In this document: one piece after another, positions 53,699 through 64,000 of the stretch
Numbering within the stretch: position 1 is the first letter of the stretch
Layout of the letters: each line of letters opens with the position of its first letter
Source of the DNA: Ariolimax columbianus
Taxonomy: Eukaryota > Mollusca > Gastropoda > Stylommatophora > Arionidae
Assembly: GCA_036924085.1 (NCBI GenBank)
Contig: JAVGWX010000011.1
Span: 20,631,955 to 20,695,954 of the forward strand
Length of the DNA: 64,000 nt
Direction: 5' to 3'
Made by a program: the position numbers and the translations under genes
The notes under the pieces: model-generated
Database searches by the model: none
Seen by the model: the letters and a program-made list of their open reading frames with translations, nothing else
Told to the model about the DNA's origin: nothing

Positions 53699-54636
53699 GC
53701 TTATTAGACTAGCATAAATATATATCCCCATTTATCTCATGTATTCTAAGGCTTATTAGAGTAGCATAAATATAAATCCCCATTTTCCTCACCTATTGTA
53801 ACTCTCACCATCTTATAGCGTATTAGAGTAGCACAAATATATATCCCTATTTATAGTAGTTGTCCATCACAAGTGATGAAGACCACTCTCTTTGTTCAGC
53901 CGTGTGGACAGTCGTATCTCTTGCTGTGTCCGCTGAAATGGGTGACTTGCGCGGAGATTAGGATTAAAGTGAGGAAGAAACTGCGCCTTTTGTCAACCTC
54001 ACTCACAGAGCCTAAGCTACCTTTTGCCAGTGGCAAGACATTCATCGAGACGACTGGAGATAGCATAGGATGCAGATTTACCCGCAGGGTAGAAAGGTGG
54101 GAAGGCATCTAACGCAGTTTGTCGTGCCTTTTCGATAACCACAAGAGGTCGTATGGACAACACTCAGCGTGTGAGTGAGTCTGGCATCTCTCCCCAGCTG
54201 TATGCAGCTCATCATAGTAGCATCTAAAATTCCCACACGCCAAATTCGTGAAGTTGAACCGGCAGAACTAACCCGTGAAACACGACAGAGGTATAACTGG
54301 TTTAAGCGTAGTTCCATTCACTGATTCAGCCGGCGTCCAGACCAGGATAAACGGATGGAAGAAATCACAAAAAAAGAACGAAATAACAAGTCCCGACGGA
54401 AAACAACACCACGGTTCCGTGAACACAAGTGTAAGTCGTCGACTAGTGTGAATTCCAGGCAAATCCGTGGTCTGACGGCATCCATAATGATCCAAAACAG
54501 TAGAGAAATGTAGACTCGCAGCCAGTTATGGCGCCATCTTTGCCAGATTTTTCCCTATTTATCTCACGTATTATAAAGCTTTTTAGAGAAGCATAAATAT
54601 AAATCTCCATTTACTTCACCTATTGTAACGCTCACC
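53699..54636. repeat. ~52-67-bp repeats split by a 697-bp insertion
   Basis: Units GCTTATTAGANTAGCATAAA, then TATATATCCCCATTTA, start at 53699, 53751 and 53818. The third is cut at 53854 and continues at 54563 (CTCACGTATTATAAAGCTTT). Confidence 0.8.
53855..54551 (-). mobile_element. Complete S4 element with 11-bp target duplication
   Basis: TCCCTATTTAT occurs at 53844-53854 and 54552-54562. The 697 bp between them, read on minus, begin with the shared core (AAAGATGGCGCCATAACTGG, CTGCGAGTCTAC). They continue with ATTCACACTAGTCGACGACT and end TCTTCATCACTTGTGATGGA, then CAACTACT. It has no coding potential, so it is a non-autonomous retroelement. Confidence 0.88.
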
Positions 54637-54647
54637 AGGGAACGGTG

Positions 54648-54890
54648 TGGGCTAGTGGTTAAGTGACACGGCTCACAATCTAAAGGTGCTGGGTTCGCTG
54701 CTCAACACAGCACCAGCCATTACCCGGGGAAGCAAACCATTAGAAAATGTGGGAGGAAGCAGACCCTTACATGAAATGCATGCAGAAGTCGGATGCACTG
54801 GGCCGACAGAAGCAAAATAAAAACCGTAGTGCAATGCATACCACCTTGGGGAATAGAGAAATAAAGCAACGCAAAAAAACAAAAACAATT
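54648..54890 (+). mobile_element. S1 SINE
   Basis: GGGAACGGTGTGGGCTAGTG, then GTTAAGTGACAC; a degraded B box (GGGTTCGCTGCTC); AAACCATTAGAAAATGTGGG; GTCGGATGCACTGGGCCGAC; an A-rich end. TAACGCTCAC (left) and TAACACTCAC (right) look like a decayed target duplication. Confidence 0.9.
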
Positions 54891-55286
54891 AACACTCACA
54901 TCTTATATCTTATTATATGGCCAATTTTCACCACATTTCACACAGAGTTTGGTTTGAAATTTGTTATCATTATGTTTAATAAAGAATTAAAACCAAAAAG
55001 AAATGATCATATCTAGCAGAACATTAATACAATAAAATATTGAACACATGCAAGATTTGTACTTGCAAAAAAATATTGTTTGAAATAAAGGAACTTGCGC
55101 TTGGCTTCTTAATTTTTTCACAAAATTGTATTTCCTTTGCAATATACCAAAGAGCCATGAATAATTTGGTATGGATAGCAATGTGTCTTATATTAGTGAT
55201 TTTGAATATAGCTAATGATATAGCAATGCCCAAGTTTCAAAGAATAATTTAATTGGGATACAGAAGCTTTAAGTTTAAGTAACTCA

Positions 55287-56095
55287 ACTTAACTTAACTT
55301 CATTATACTGGTTTAGAAAACTATACAACCAATTGATTTCACTCAACTGATACTGAAAATACTATGAGCATCAATCTATTTTTGAATGCATTAACTGACT
55401 CTGCTTCCACTACATCCTGTGGCAATGCATTCCAAGAATTCACCACTATCTCACTAACAAAATGTTTCCTAATATCTAATTTAGACAATTCCTTAAACAA
55501 TTTGTAGCTGTGACCTCTTGTTCTTGTAGCCGGTCATACTTTGAAAACCTTAGTATAATCCAATTTATCCTTTCCATTTATTAATTTATAAACTTGTATT
55601 AAGTCATTAAGTCACCTGAAATTCTTCTCTGTTCGAGACACTGAAGACCAATTTTTTTTAGTCTTTCCTCATGACTATAATTCTGAAACCCTGCAATCAC
55701 TTTATATTATTACTATAATTCTGAAAACCTGTGATCGTTTTTGTAGCTCTTTTTTTGTATCCTTTCCAGCATGTTTATATCCAATCTATGATATGGACTC
55801 CACACCTGAATACAGTACTCTAATTTAGGTCTCACTAATGATTTATATAACTTGACTATTACTTCCTTGCTTTTATGTGAAATGTTTCTTTTTGTCATGC
55901 CCAACATGGCATTATCCTTTTTAACTGCCACCTGGACTTGATCTCGCACCTTTCCTGTATGAGCTATTATAGGTCTTAGGTCTCTTTCCTTTTTTATTTT
56001 CCCAATATTGTTCTCTCCCATCCTGTAATTATATTCATTATTGGATCTTCCCATGTGGATGACTACATTTTTCTACATTAAACTCCCTCTGCCAG
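55287..56095 (-). mobile_element. CR1/L2-like LINE, longest 3' copy
   Basis: Tail CTTAACTTAACTTC (complement) and the outer hairpin arms. Then, on minus going upstream, the coding end (VNAWN region; KHFVS...), RGHSYKLFKELSKLDIR, and at 56054-55713 an open stretch NNEYNYRMGENNIGKIKKER, then DLRPIIAHTGKVRDQVQVAV, NAMLGMTKRNI, LVRPKLEYCIQVWSPYHRLD. This is the classical RT thumb of CR1/L2/jockey-type elements. It serves as the reference for the other short copies. Confidence 0.92.
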
Positions 56096-57375
56096 TGTTC
56101 AATTATAATTTCATGGGGGATAGCTGGGTATTCACAAATAATGTAATGGGGTATTCAAAATCTATGTACCCACGACCAACATAATGGGAACCTCTATACA
56201 TAACTGGTTGCTGATAATTGTATGCTCAAAGATGCCTTTGTAGAAAATTACCAAAGCCTTTTAGAAAAACCACCTTTGATGATGACAATTACAACTTGCA
56301 TTATTGTATATAAAATATGAAATATGTTTATTTTTACAAAAACCAAAGACAGCATTTTTTAAAAGCTGTTTTTTGTTTCTGTTGCTGCTAATAAATTTTA
56401 GTTTAATTATTTTTATTTTCCCATTGACCAAAACAAATTACGAAAAAGGTAGTCATTAAATTTAATTAGCAATTTAAAAATTACAAACTCTGCTCTAACG
56501 CACATAAATTAATTTTAAAACAAAAACAAACAAAATAAATTCTCTAGATTTTTCTGTCCAAATTTAAGAATAAAAACTTTATAAATAAAACTCTACATAA
56601 TATAAATTAAGAGCTGAATTTAAATTCCAGAACACTCTAAATGTAAAATTATAACAGAACATCTGTACTGACTGACCATTATCTGTAGATCATCTCAAAT
56701 TCACTAGCCAACAACCTGAAAATACATATGTCAACATGTAATTGAACGGTCATCAAAACGTAGGATCTAAAAAAACGGAAGTTGGGCATTATACAAGTCA
56801 TTTTTAATGACTAAATCAATGGGTTTTCAGAGCAGAAACAATGTTTGTAACAAAATAGAAAATATCAATGAAATGTCACATTTTACTATTTATTTGGCCC
56901 CAAGTGTTATATCCAGGGGTAGAATTGAGGATGAGCTCACAATTCTAAGGAAATGCTCTAAGGCATGACCACAAATAACCTCTGACAGAAAAAATCACAT
57001 GTCCAGTTTTTCTTACAGCATGACGTTTCCATTAACAGAAGAATAGAGGTTGTAAATCTCTGGAACCGTACAAGCAGAATGCTCTGAGAAGACAACGATT
57101 GTAATACATAAGTGGTAATTCATCTAAGAACTTAACTTCAAACTACCAGCTACCTTTGCAGATATAGTCTGATGACAGCCAAAGGCTAGGGAAAGTTAAC
57201 AAAAATATAAAGATTTGCTGAAAACAGATGGACCAGGCTTAAAGGAACCGATTTTGAAGTCCAACTATAAACAGGTTTGTTGCAACCATTTGGCTACTGA
57301 ATTTGTCCTTATTCAGACCTCCGGATGGTTTGAGTTTAAATCCACTGCCGCAAATGTATATACACTGACATCTGA
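56096..57375. other. Unassigned AT-rich sequence
   Basis: No exon or repeat recognised between the LINE and the 3' end of the next gene. Confidence 0.4.
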
Positions 57376-57392
57376 GCAGTAGTTTTTTTCTC

Positions 57393-57398
57393 TTTATT
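57393..57398 (-). promoter_or_regulatory. Polyadenylation signal AATAAA
   Basis: AATAAA on minus about 100 bp after the stop codon at 57496, followed by an A-rich stretch. It supports the upstream frame as a real 3'-terminal exon. Confidence 0.65.
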
Positions 57399-57495
57399 CA
57401 AGGACACAAGTAATATATTGACAAATGAAAAGAACCAAAGCTCACACCACTTGTAACAATGGTAGCTACAGTTCTCTATAAAGCTTTGTTTCTTT

Positions 57496-57860
57496 CTAAG
57501 CTGTTTCCATCTCTGCTGACATATTCTGTAGTCGTCCATGCTGCAACATCTCATGTCCCATCTGGATGTCAGGGATGGCATTCTGGTAGTTGTATGCCCC
57601 TCCAAAGACGGTATGTTCACCACTGTTGTTATTGTCCACACTGGCAGCCACAACTGTTACCACCATCATATCTGGAATTGTCTTGCCACCAGCTGGGATT
57701 TCTGCACCTCCAAGGAGGTCCACACCTGGGTCAGGCAGCTTCTCATTCTTGTCAGCTATGGACTTGGACATTGGGCAGGAATCTGTGCTCTCCCATGGCA
57801 TAGGTCGGAAGTCGTCACAGTGATCTTCTTGCTCAACAGACATAAGCATTCTTGATTTTA
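57496..57860 (-). CDS. 3'-terminal coding exon of an unrecognised gene
   Basis: An acceptor with a good pyrimidine tract (TGTGTTCAATTTCAG) ends at 57861. The exon starts with two bases completing a codon (phase 1 in), then reads KSRMLMSVEQEDHCDDFRPM, PWESTDSCPMSKSIADKNEK, LPDPGVDLLGGAEIPAGGKT and, near the end, EHTVFGGAYNYQNAIPDIQM and EMLQHGRLQNMSAEMETA before TAG at 57498-57496. Balanced amino-acid use and the lack of repeat homology argue for a genuine host exon of about 121 residues. It is acidic and probably disordered. No upstream exon was found up to the window end. Function unknown. Confidence 0.7.
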
Positions 57861-57979
57861 CTGAAATTGAACACACAAAAATAAATATTTAAATATAGCT
57901 TTGATAATAAAAAGGTTTGGACACGCAAAGTAAGAGTAATAAAAAGGTAAAAGTAAACCGCAACTGAGGATGAAGTATT

Positions 57980-58285
57980 TTTTATTCCTCTTCTGCGTTT
58001 GTCCTGAAAAGGTTGTTGTGCTGCAGGTTACAGCAAGGCTACAGTATTTGTGATATCTTTGGGCTAGAAACATCCTATTTCAGCTAATTTTTTTTTGGGT
58101 ACCAGGTTTGCCTTTCCACTGTGATCCCTATTCTCTTAGCCAGACTACACCAGTGCAGCCTGCTTCCAGGACCGCCACTTGGATCCAGAATGGTTCTTGT
58201 TCAGCTGTGGTTCACTAACCCTGACACAAGCAGCCAGCTATAAGTTGCTGGCTGCTGTCAGCTTTCACTGCTGCATCTTCGGACC
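57980..58285 (-). mobile_element. S5 SINE-like repeat in the intron of the terminal-exon gene
   Basis: Starts TTCCTCTTCTGCGTTTGTCC (tail side), then GCTGCAGGTTACAGCAAGGC, TTCTCTTAGCCAGACTACAC and TCAGCTGTGGTTCACTAACC. Confidence 0.8.
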
Positions 58286-59018
58286 CAAGATAAAGTATTT
58301 AACTCTTGTGTCACCAATGGTGAAAAAATTAGCTCTAGGGCATTGTGTGTCATTTTTTCTACATTATTTCAAAGCATATTAATCATAGATAGCCAAACCT
58401 GCCTATCGTAGAAATCGGCTGGACATACTACTCAATTGATTGTAGAGAGTTCGACTTCTGTCTTGTCTGGTTTAAAAACAATAACGATTTTGAAATTTGT
58501 TTTAGACTTCTGGAAATGTTTTCTTCTGTTTTTCGCTTGAATTTGAAGATTCACACATTATTGAAAATGGGGAAGTTAAGTTTCCACAACGCATTTTTCC
58601 GAGGTAGATCTGTTTAGTTTATTTATGTAGATACAATAATTATGTTTATAGTGGAAATTGACGATATGGCCATCTTGTAAATATTGATAATCCATTTTCT
58701 GTGTAATTTTAATTTAATTTTTTTGAGGCAAGGCATGCCGAAAGCAGGTGAGTCTATATGTTTGTACTGTTTTTAAACACTTTCACCTTAATATTCTTGT
58801 ATCTCAGAAACTAAGACACACACAACAAAAACAACAACACTAACACGTTATTTATTCATTTATGTCTATACACACAACAAAATCATATCTATAGACCAAC
58901 AAATAAAATGGTTACAAGCTCTCAAAGTCAACAACCATAGTAAATTGTGACATGCTTAAAAAAATAATGTGGCAACATAAAAGTTAATAACTGCATTGTT
59001 TAAGGTCTCAGCTTTTGT
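58286..59018. other. Unassigned AT-rich sequence
   Basis: No gene or repeat recognised. Confidence 0.4.
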
Positions 59019-59019
59019 G

Positions 59020-59400
59020 ACGTGCACTGGCCAGTGTCCTTCTTCATTGCCTTGCTTTCAATAACAATAGCTAATTCTGTTACCCATATACAGCTGGGTG
59101 TACTGAACCATGAAAATCAAGGTTACACAAATAACAATAAAAGCTTCAGAATGCCCTTTCAACCTGAAATCATAGTCTTTTAGGTGATATAAGGATGTAT
59201 TAGCCAGTGTATGTATCTGTTTGTAATGTGTTGTTCTGTGCTCTTCTATAACAGTTTTGCAGTACAATATTTTGGCAATCTTTTCCACGTGGAGAAGTGG
59301 TCATACCAAGAAAAATCCCAACAGGCCAAATCAAAATGAATATGAAACGATTTCAAACCCGGTTTGCACTTAATTTACACCCCTACACCACGCACTCCTT
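59020..59400 (-). mobile_element. S9 SINE with an adjoining S8 fragment
   Basis: 59020-59100 carries S8 blocks (GGCCAGTGTCCTTCTTCATT, CCATATACAGCTGGGTGTAC). 59110-59400 on minus is S9 (GTACTGCAAAACTG, ACACATTACAAACAGATACA, ACCTAAAAGACTATGATTTC) with its B-box-like CCGGGTTTGAAATC at 59352. Confidence 0.65.
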
Positions 59401-59814
59401 CGTCTGTGTGTATGTGTATACATTGACTCATTTGTTCACTGATATAATGTGCAGTCTGAATGTTAAATGATACTTTGATTAGTAGAAGTAGTTATGGTCC
59501 ACCCATTTGGTTTTAAGACGACCACATTTATACATGACTCCGTTTTCTAAAACAGGACATGAGAATGAAAATTAATTCATATTTACAGAAAAAACAGCTT
59601 GATAAAAGGGTACATTAAAGCAAACCATACCAACAAAAATAGACCATTTGTCCTTACCAAAGAGAACCATACAAATATCAACAAATATACAAGACCTAAG
59701 TTACAAGGTGTATTTTAATTTAGTTTTTATCTAGTAAAGGTAAAGGTCAGTTCCATGGCAACAATTGCCATCTGGCATGACGATAACTCTTCATGTGCTA
59801 AACCGCAGCCTATG

Positions 59815-59995
59815 TGAGCTGAGGTGGCCAGTTCCCTTCCTTATTGTTTTTAGCTTCTCCAACTCATACGTCAGGTACCCATTTATAACTAGATCGACTG
59901 GAGGAGTGGTCGTACCATGCATGAACAACAGCCCTGCTTTTTTTCTGTCTGTCCATGAACTCAGTCACTGGCATGCTGTAATCCCAGTCTAGTAA
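59815..59995 (-). mobile_element. S8 SINE-like repeat
   Basis: AGCTGAGGTGGCCAGTTCCC, then TTCCTTATTG...CAACTCATACGTCAGGTACC, and GATCGACTGGAGGAGTGGTC match the family. The tRNA-like part is more diverged. Confidence 0.6.
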
Positions 59996-60263
59996 GTCAA
60001 CTCACAGTCGACTAGGCCAGCGTTTCCCAACCTCTGGTCTGCAGACTGGTGGCGGTCCGCAGAAATTTCTAGCCGATCAGCGAAAAGTTATGGCGGCTTA
60101 ACCCCTTCATGGAAGACATCAACTTACACCCACTTAATAGTCGTGAAAAAGAAAACCTGATCGAGTTGTCTTTTGATGTCACTCTGTTGTCAAAACATAA
60201 AATGCAATTATTGTCTCTCAATTTTTGATATCACTGGAAAACAAATATCCTATATATATATAT

Positions 60264-60317
60264 ATCTTTACTTTACTAACTATATATATATATATATATA
60301 GTTAGTAAAGTAAAGAT
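60264..60317. repeat. 54-bp perfect palindrome with TA core
   Basis: ATCTTTACTTTACTAAC at 60264-60280, (TA)10 at 60281-60300, then GTTAGTAAAGTAAAGAT at 60301-60317. The arms are exact reverse complements. Confidence 0.95.
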
Positions 60318-60540
60318 CCTGTCACGCAATGCTGCACATTGGACATATAGTGTTAGGTCCATATTATTTTGTAACCTACGGCACATAATGGATGATGCAT
60401 CACGCCGGCTGCCTTTACTGCCCAGATTTTTCTGGTACCCAATTTCTGTGGCTGGGTCAACCACAGTAGCTGGTTTGCGATCAGAAAAACAAAATCCCGC
60501 ACCTACTGGGTATTGAACCCTGATCGCCTGACTATATATG
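60318..60540 (-). mobile_element. S7 SINE
   Basis: On minus: AGGGTTCAATACCCAGTAGG (B box) and AAGGCAGCCGGCGTGATGCA, then TTATGTGCCGTAGGTTACAA, then AATAATATGGACCTAACAC, matching 28320-28512. Confidence 0.75.
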
Positions 60541-60944
60541 ACTGATATATATATATATAGTTACACAACTATCAAATTGTTGATTGTTATTTTGACTACC
60601 TATTTGTATGAGAAGACTTTTTCAACCTCTGAGTGATCCAAATCAAACAAGGAAACAGAATAGATTTCAATGCAGCGATTCGTCTCTCAGAAACAACGCT
60701 GTAGCCAGGGTTATCAAATATTTCCCAATAAAATAAACAGCAACAAATTGCGCACAAACTTTATTTTAATAAAATATTACTTTCTTAGAAACAAACTATT
60801 TTTAGTATTTGTATTTCTTTTCAGTTTCTGGTTATTTTAAACCACTAAAAAAGTTTCATTTTAAAATATTAGATATAAAAAATTATACACAAAATACTAT
60901 ATAAATAACGGTTTTTATTTCTGTTTGAGCTATGAAAGAAAAAT

Positions 60945-61290
60945 GTTTCTGAGTAATGAGATAAGTCACCCGTGTGCAGTGACGTGCATGTTACAAATCC
61001 TTTGGCAGTTGGAAATCTAAAACAGTCGATGCTCTGGGAAAATTCAAGTTAAAAATCATACTAAAATTATTCTAGGGATTCTCACCCCACAAAGAATATG
61101 TCGCAAAAAAGGGACTGTGTGGTTATAACATCACGTCTTGGTTTTGTGGTTAGCAGAGTGGCATAGATGGTGACTGACAGGCTGCGGGTTAACCTTGCTC
61201 TAATTAATCCTTCAACCACCACCAGTCCCAAAAAATAAGAGATCGTATATTCAAGGGGATACCGGGATTGACCTGGCAAGTCACCAGCGA
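60945..61290 (+). mobile_element. S3 SINE body with shared core
   Basis: TGTGCAGTGACGTGCATGTT, TTTGGCAGTTGGAAATCTAA, GCATAGATGGTGACTGACAG, then GCTGCGGGTTAACCTTGCTC, and GATTGACCTGGCAAGTCACC. No tRNA-like head. Confidence 0.8.
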
Positions 61291-61534
61291 ATTTTTGTCT
61301 GCCAAAAAAATATGAAACAAAGGAGTTTACACCTCCCCACGATGTCTAGCGACACAATTGTACTGAAGATAAATATACATATGTTGCATGGTCCTGACCA
61401 TTTTTTGGGCTTGATGTCTTTGGTTTCCCATTCATCATTTCCATAGCCTTCCTACTCGATTGTTTATAGCTTAATTCCTTTTCTTGAATGGTGTTGAATA
61501 GTATGCATTAAACTATTACTACTTCTAGAGAAGG

Positions 61535-61878
61535 AAGAATAACGTCTGGTCAGGCAAAACATACTGATCAGACACGTTAGTCAGGGGGGTCAGGCAAAAC
61601 ATACTAGCCAAGACTCTCACCTTGGCTTCCTTGTAACCCTTCCTGGAAACGAGCTGTTTTCATGGCAGCATGGCTAACAAGGTGAGGTATCGATGTGATC
61701 CCCGTAGCAGTGAGTGACACGCAGATGAAGTCAAGCATAGCGCAACCGCCTGGAGGACCCCAGCCCACCTTCCTCAACATGCTCGGGATGTGAGGAAAGT
61801 TGCGGCAACCTGCCACTTAACGTCCTTTTTAGGGTGCACAAAAGAGTAATCCTGCTCATTGTGGGCATTCAACAACAA
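61535..61878 (+). mobile_element. S6 SINE-like repeat with short (AAC) tail
   Basis: AACGTCTGGTCAGGCAAAAC, then the body (CCTGGAAACGAGCTGTTTTC, GATCCCCGTAGCAGTGAGTG, CTTAACGTCCTTTTTAGGGT), ending GGCATTCAACAACAAAA. Confidence 0.9.
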
Positions 61879-61892
61879 AATACTTCTTCCCA

Positions 61893-63690
61893 GGTCAGGT
61901 CAGGTCAGGTCATCCCGTAACCGGTGAGGTCGTTGGGGCACACATGAAGACATCCTCACAACTCCACGCCATCCCTCTCTGTCAGAAGCCGCTACCTGTG
62001 ACTCTTCTGGTCGGAGACTGGTCCATTCTTTTATGTTGTCTTCCCATCTCTTTTTGGGCCGGCCTCTTCGTCGTCTGCCATGCACCTTCCCGTGGAGGAT
62101 TGTGTTTGCAAGACCATTTGATCTCGATATGTGACCGTACCAAGTGAGTTTCCTTCTTTTGACAGTTGCCAAGAGATCTTCGAAAGGCCCTATTGCCGTC
62201 GTAATTCTATTTCAGATTTCCTCGTTTGTAACTCGATCTTTGTACGTGACGTTTAAAAGTCTTCGGAAACATCTCATCTCCAAGGCCTGTATCCTTCGTT
62301 AAAGGTCAGCTGTAACTGTACATGTCTCACACGCATAGAGAAATATTGACAGGACCAGTGTACGCATTAATCTGATTTTCGTGCGTAGTGCTAACCGTTT
62401 ATCTTGCCAGATTTTGTTAAGCCGTGCAAGCGCCGCTATTGTCTGTGCTATTCTGGCCAATACTTCACATTTTGATCCTTCATCACTGACAATCGGCCCA
62501 AGATATTTAAAACGATCAACTACTTCGAGTTCTTGACCGTTTGCTTTTATCTTGCCGTTGAAGCCCGTAGCGTTGTTTGTCATTAGTTTTGTCTTTCCAG
62601 CTTTTATCTCCATACCATAGTCAAGAGCTGTTTCCTCGAGCCTTCTGACCCATTCCTGGAGCTTCTGAACTTCTGAACCCGCCAACCCGTCGATATCATC
62701 TGCAAAACGAAGGTTAGTAATCGTTCGGCCCCCTATCTTGACAGTACCAACGTGACCTCCAAGTGCCTCACTCATAATTCCTTCAAGGAATATATTGAAA
62801 AGAGTTGGAGAGAGTGTACACCCCTGTCTCACACCAACTGATGTGTGAAACCAGTCTCCTCGCCTCCCATTCACAAGAACTGCACTAGACGCCTTGTTAT
62901 ACAGGTGTTCAAGGACAGTTATAATATTTCCGTTGATATTATACATCCTCATGGTTGCCCAAAGCGCATTATGCCATACCCTATCAAACGCCTTCTTAAA
63001 ATCCACAAACACATGATACAGTGTTTGCTGCTGTTCTAGATATTTCTCGCTTAGCAGCCTTAAATTAAATATCTGTTCTGTAGTGCTTCTTCCCTGTCTG
63101 AACCCTGCTTGCTCCTCAGCAATAATGTTCTCTGCTTGGGGTTTCAATCGGTCGAGGATTAATTTAAGCATGACCTTGCTAGGGTGGCTAATGAGGCTTA
63201 TTGTTCTGTAATTTTGGCACAGCTTTAGGTTTCCAGACTTATGTAGCGGTATAACTATAGATTTCGTCCATAAGTCCGGCCAGTTTCCTGTCGCCCATAT
63301 TTTGTTACAGATGTGTGTCGGGCCTTCCACCACTACCTCTCCACCTGCTTGTAAGAGCTCTGCTGGTATATTGTCCACGCCGGCCGCCTTCCCTCTTCTC
63401 AATGTCTTTACCGCTGCAATTACCTCTTCCTTCGTTATCAGTTGGTTATCCTCTATATTTGTTGGTGTTGGGGGGAATGTTTTCTCAGGTTTGTTTCGCC
63501 CTTCATAGTTGTATAGCTCGGAACAGTACTCTGTCCATCTTGCCAGTACATCATTTCCATCAATGAGACAGAAATGATGCTAAAGGAGCATACAAGGTGG
63601 TCAAAGAACTGGTAACACCAAGACAAAGCAGGAACCTTATGATTCATGATAAAAACGGCAAGTGTCTCATTGAGGGAAATGATGTACTTC
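61893..63690 (-). mobile_element. (TGACC)-tailed LINE with inverted 5' end
   Basis: The tail (TGACC)4 is at 61893-61915. The minus-strand frame from 63570 carries WTEYCSELYNYEG, RRGKAAGVDNIPAELL, EEQAGFRQGRSTTEQIFNLR, VFVDFKKAFDRVW, VGVRQGCTLSPTLFNIFLE and LRFADDIDGLAG (catalytic box), VDRFKYLGPIVSDE, LYACE, then KRRKLTWYGH and RRRRGRPKKRWEDNIKEW. Only two in-frame stops occur, TAA near 62299 and TGA near 62213, both explicable as C-to-T changes. 63571-63690 is the element's next 5' segment in opposite orientation. The endonuclease is lacking, so the copy is dead but young. Confidence 0.95.
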
Positions 63691-64000
63691 TACTCCTCTC
63701 ATTATTGCCTTTCGATTTAACATGTATATTTATAATCATACTCTTTTCAGAATAAGCATTTTTGTTTCTTGGATTGTCAGGATTTTTTATGTCTTCTTTC
63801 CTGATCCCCTAGTTCACATTAGACTGCAGTGGATAGTTTCTACCAATCCACATTTTTCGCCATCTTCTCAAGCTATTGCCTTGAGAACCCAGTTGTCCTC
63901 ACTGCCTCCTTAATTGACTTATATTTTGTGCTCTCTGGCCTCCCCACTCTTTCCCTCTACCGTGAGTTTCAATACAGCCCGTGTCTGGCTATTTTGTTAG
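63691..64000. other. Unassigned sequence at window end
   Basis: Pyrimidine-rich on plus (CACTGCCTCC, CCTCCCCACTCTTTCCCTCT). No gene recognised. Confidence 0.4.

Larger units (their letters stand above)
60013..60720 (+). mobile_element. hAT-like transposon remnant interrupted by an S7 SINE
   Basis: The left end CCAGCGTTTCCCAACCTCTG, then GTCTGCAGACTGG, is a hAT-type terminus. At about 60590-60700 a degraded frame reads DYLFV, EDFFNL, VIQIKQGNRIDFNAAIRLS, resembling the Y.CE..FS....IK...RN.L....L dimerisation region of hAT transposases. The catalytic middle is missing and an S7 SINE plus TA repeats lie between. Confidence 0.5.

Noticed and set aside
54078..54495. Overlapping minus-strand reading frames at 54.1-54.5 kb
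   Set aside because: They lie wholly within the S4 insertion bounded by an 11-bp target duplication and have no protein similarity that I recognise.
57459..57855. Plus-strand frames opposite the terminal exon
   Set aside because: Shadows of the minus-strand exon, which alone has splice acceptor, stop and polyadenylation signal.

Overview
This is animal nuclear DNA, very probably from an invertebrate and most likely a lophotrochozoan such as a gastropod. That placement rests on the repeat style and the rRNA type, and no species-level marker was seen. The window is gene-poor and dominated by transposable-element remnants. Two host genes can be supported. The first is the 5' part of an ecto-5'-nucleotidase (CD73/NT5E-like) gene on the minus strand. 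Five coding exons lie at 17570-17434, 16086-16011, 11530-11390, 8627-8414 and 216-31, and the rest of the gene lies beyond the left edge. All splice phases join without a stop, and the metallophosphatase motifs are intact. The second is a 3'-terminal coding exon of an unrecognised minus-strand gene (57860-57496) with its own AATAAA signal.

The introns of the nucleotidase gene are crowded. Intron 4 (8413-217) holds two tandem (GAA)-tailed I-clade-like LINE copies (1289-4530). It also holds a rearranged ribosomal DNA pseudogene (5094-7205 plus probable spacer), in which the 5' two thirds of 18S is fused to the 3' end of 28S, and several other LINE fragments. Introns 1-3 hold further LINE ends, SINEs and minisatellites. 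A candidate pogo/Tigger-type element (17727-21508) starts about 157 bp upstream of the start codon.

From 21 to 57 kb I see no convincing host exon. There are many 3' ends of LINEs, about ten SINE-like families (labelled S1-S10 here; the labels are mine), two mariner remnants, a short hAT-like element, and tandem arrays with units of 28, 32, 37, 76, 83 and 148 bp. The largest array is about 50 copies of a 32-bp unit that grew inside the ORF of a CR1/L2-like LINE (31481-33076). From 57 to 64 kb come the orphan terminal exon, more SINEs, a hAT-like remnant, and a fairly young LINE (61893-63690) whose 5' end is inverted as expected from twin priming.

Three LINE lineages recur: an I-clade-like one with a (GAA)n tail, a CR1/L2-like one with a 3' hairpin and a (TTAAG)n tail, and one with a (TGACC)n tail. 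Several SINE families share a central block of about 45 bp, which suggests modular exchange. No CRISPR array, virus or operon is present.
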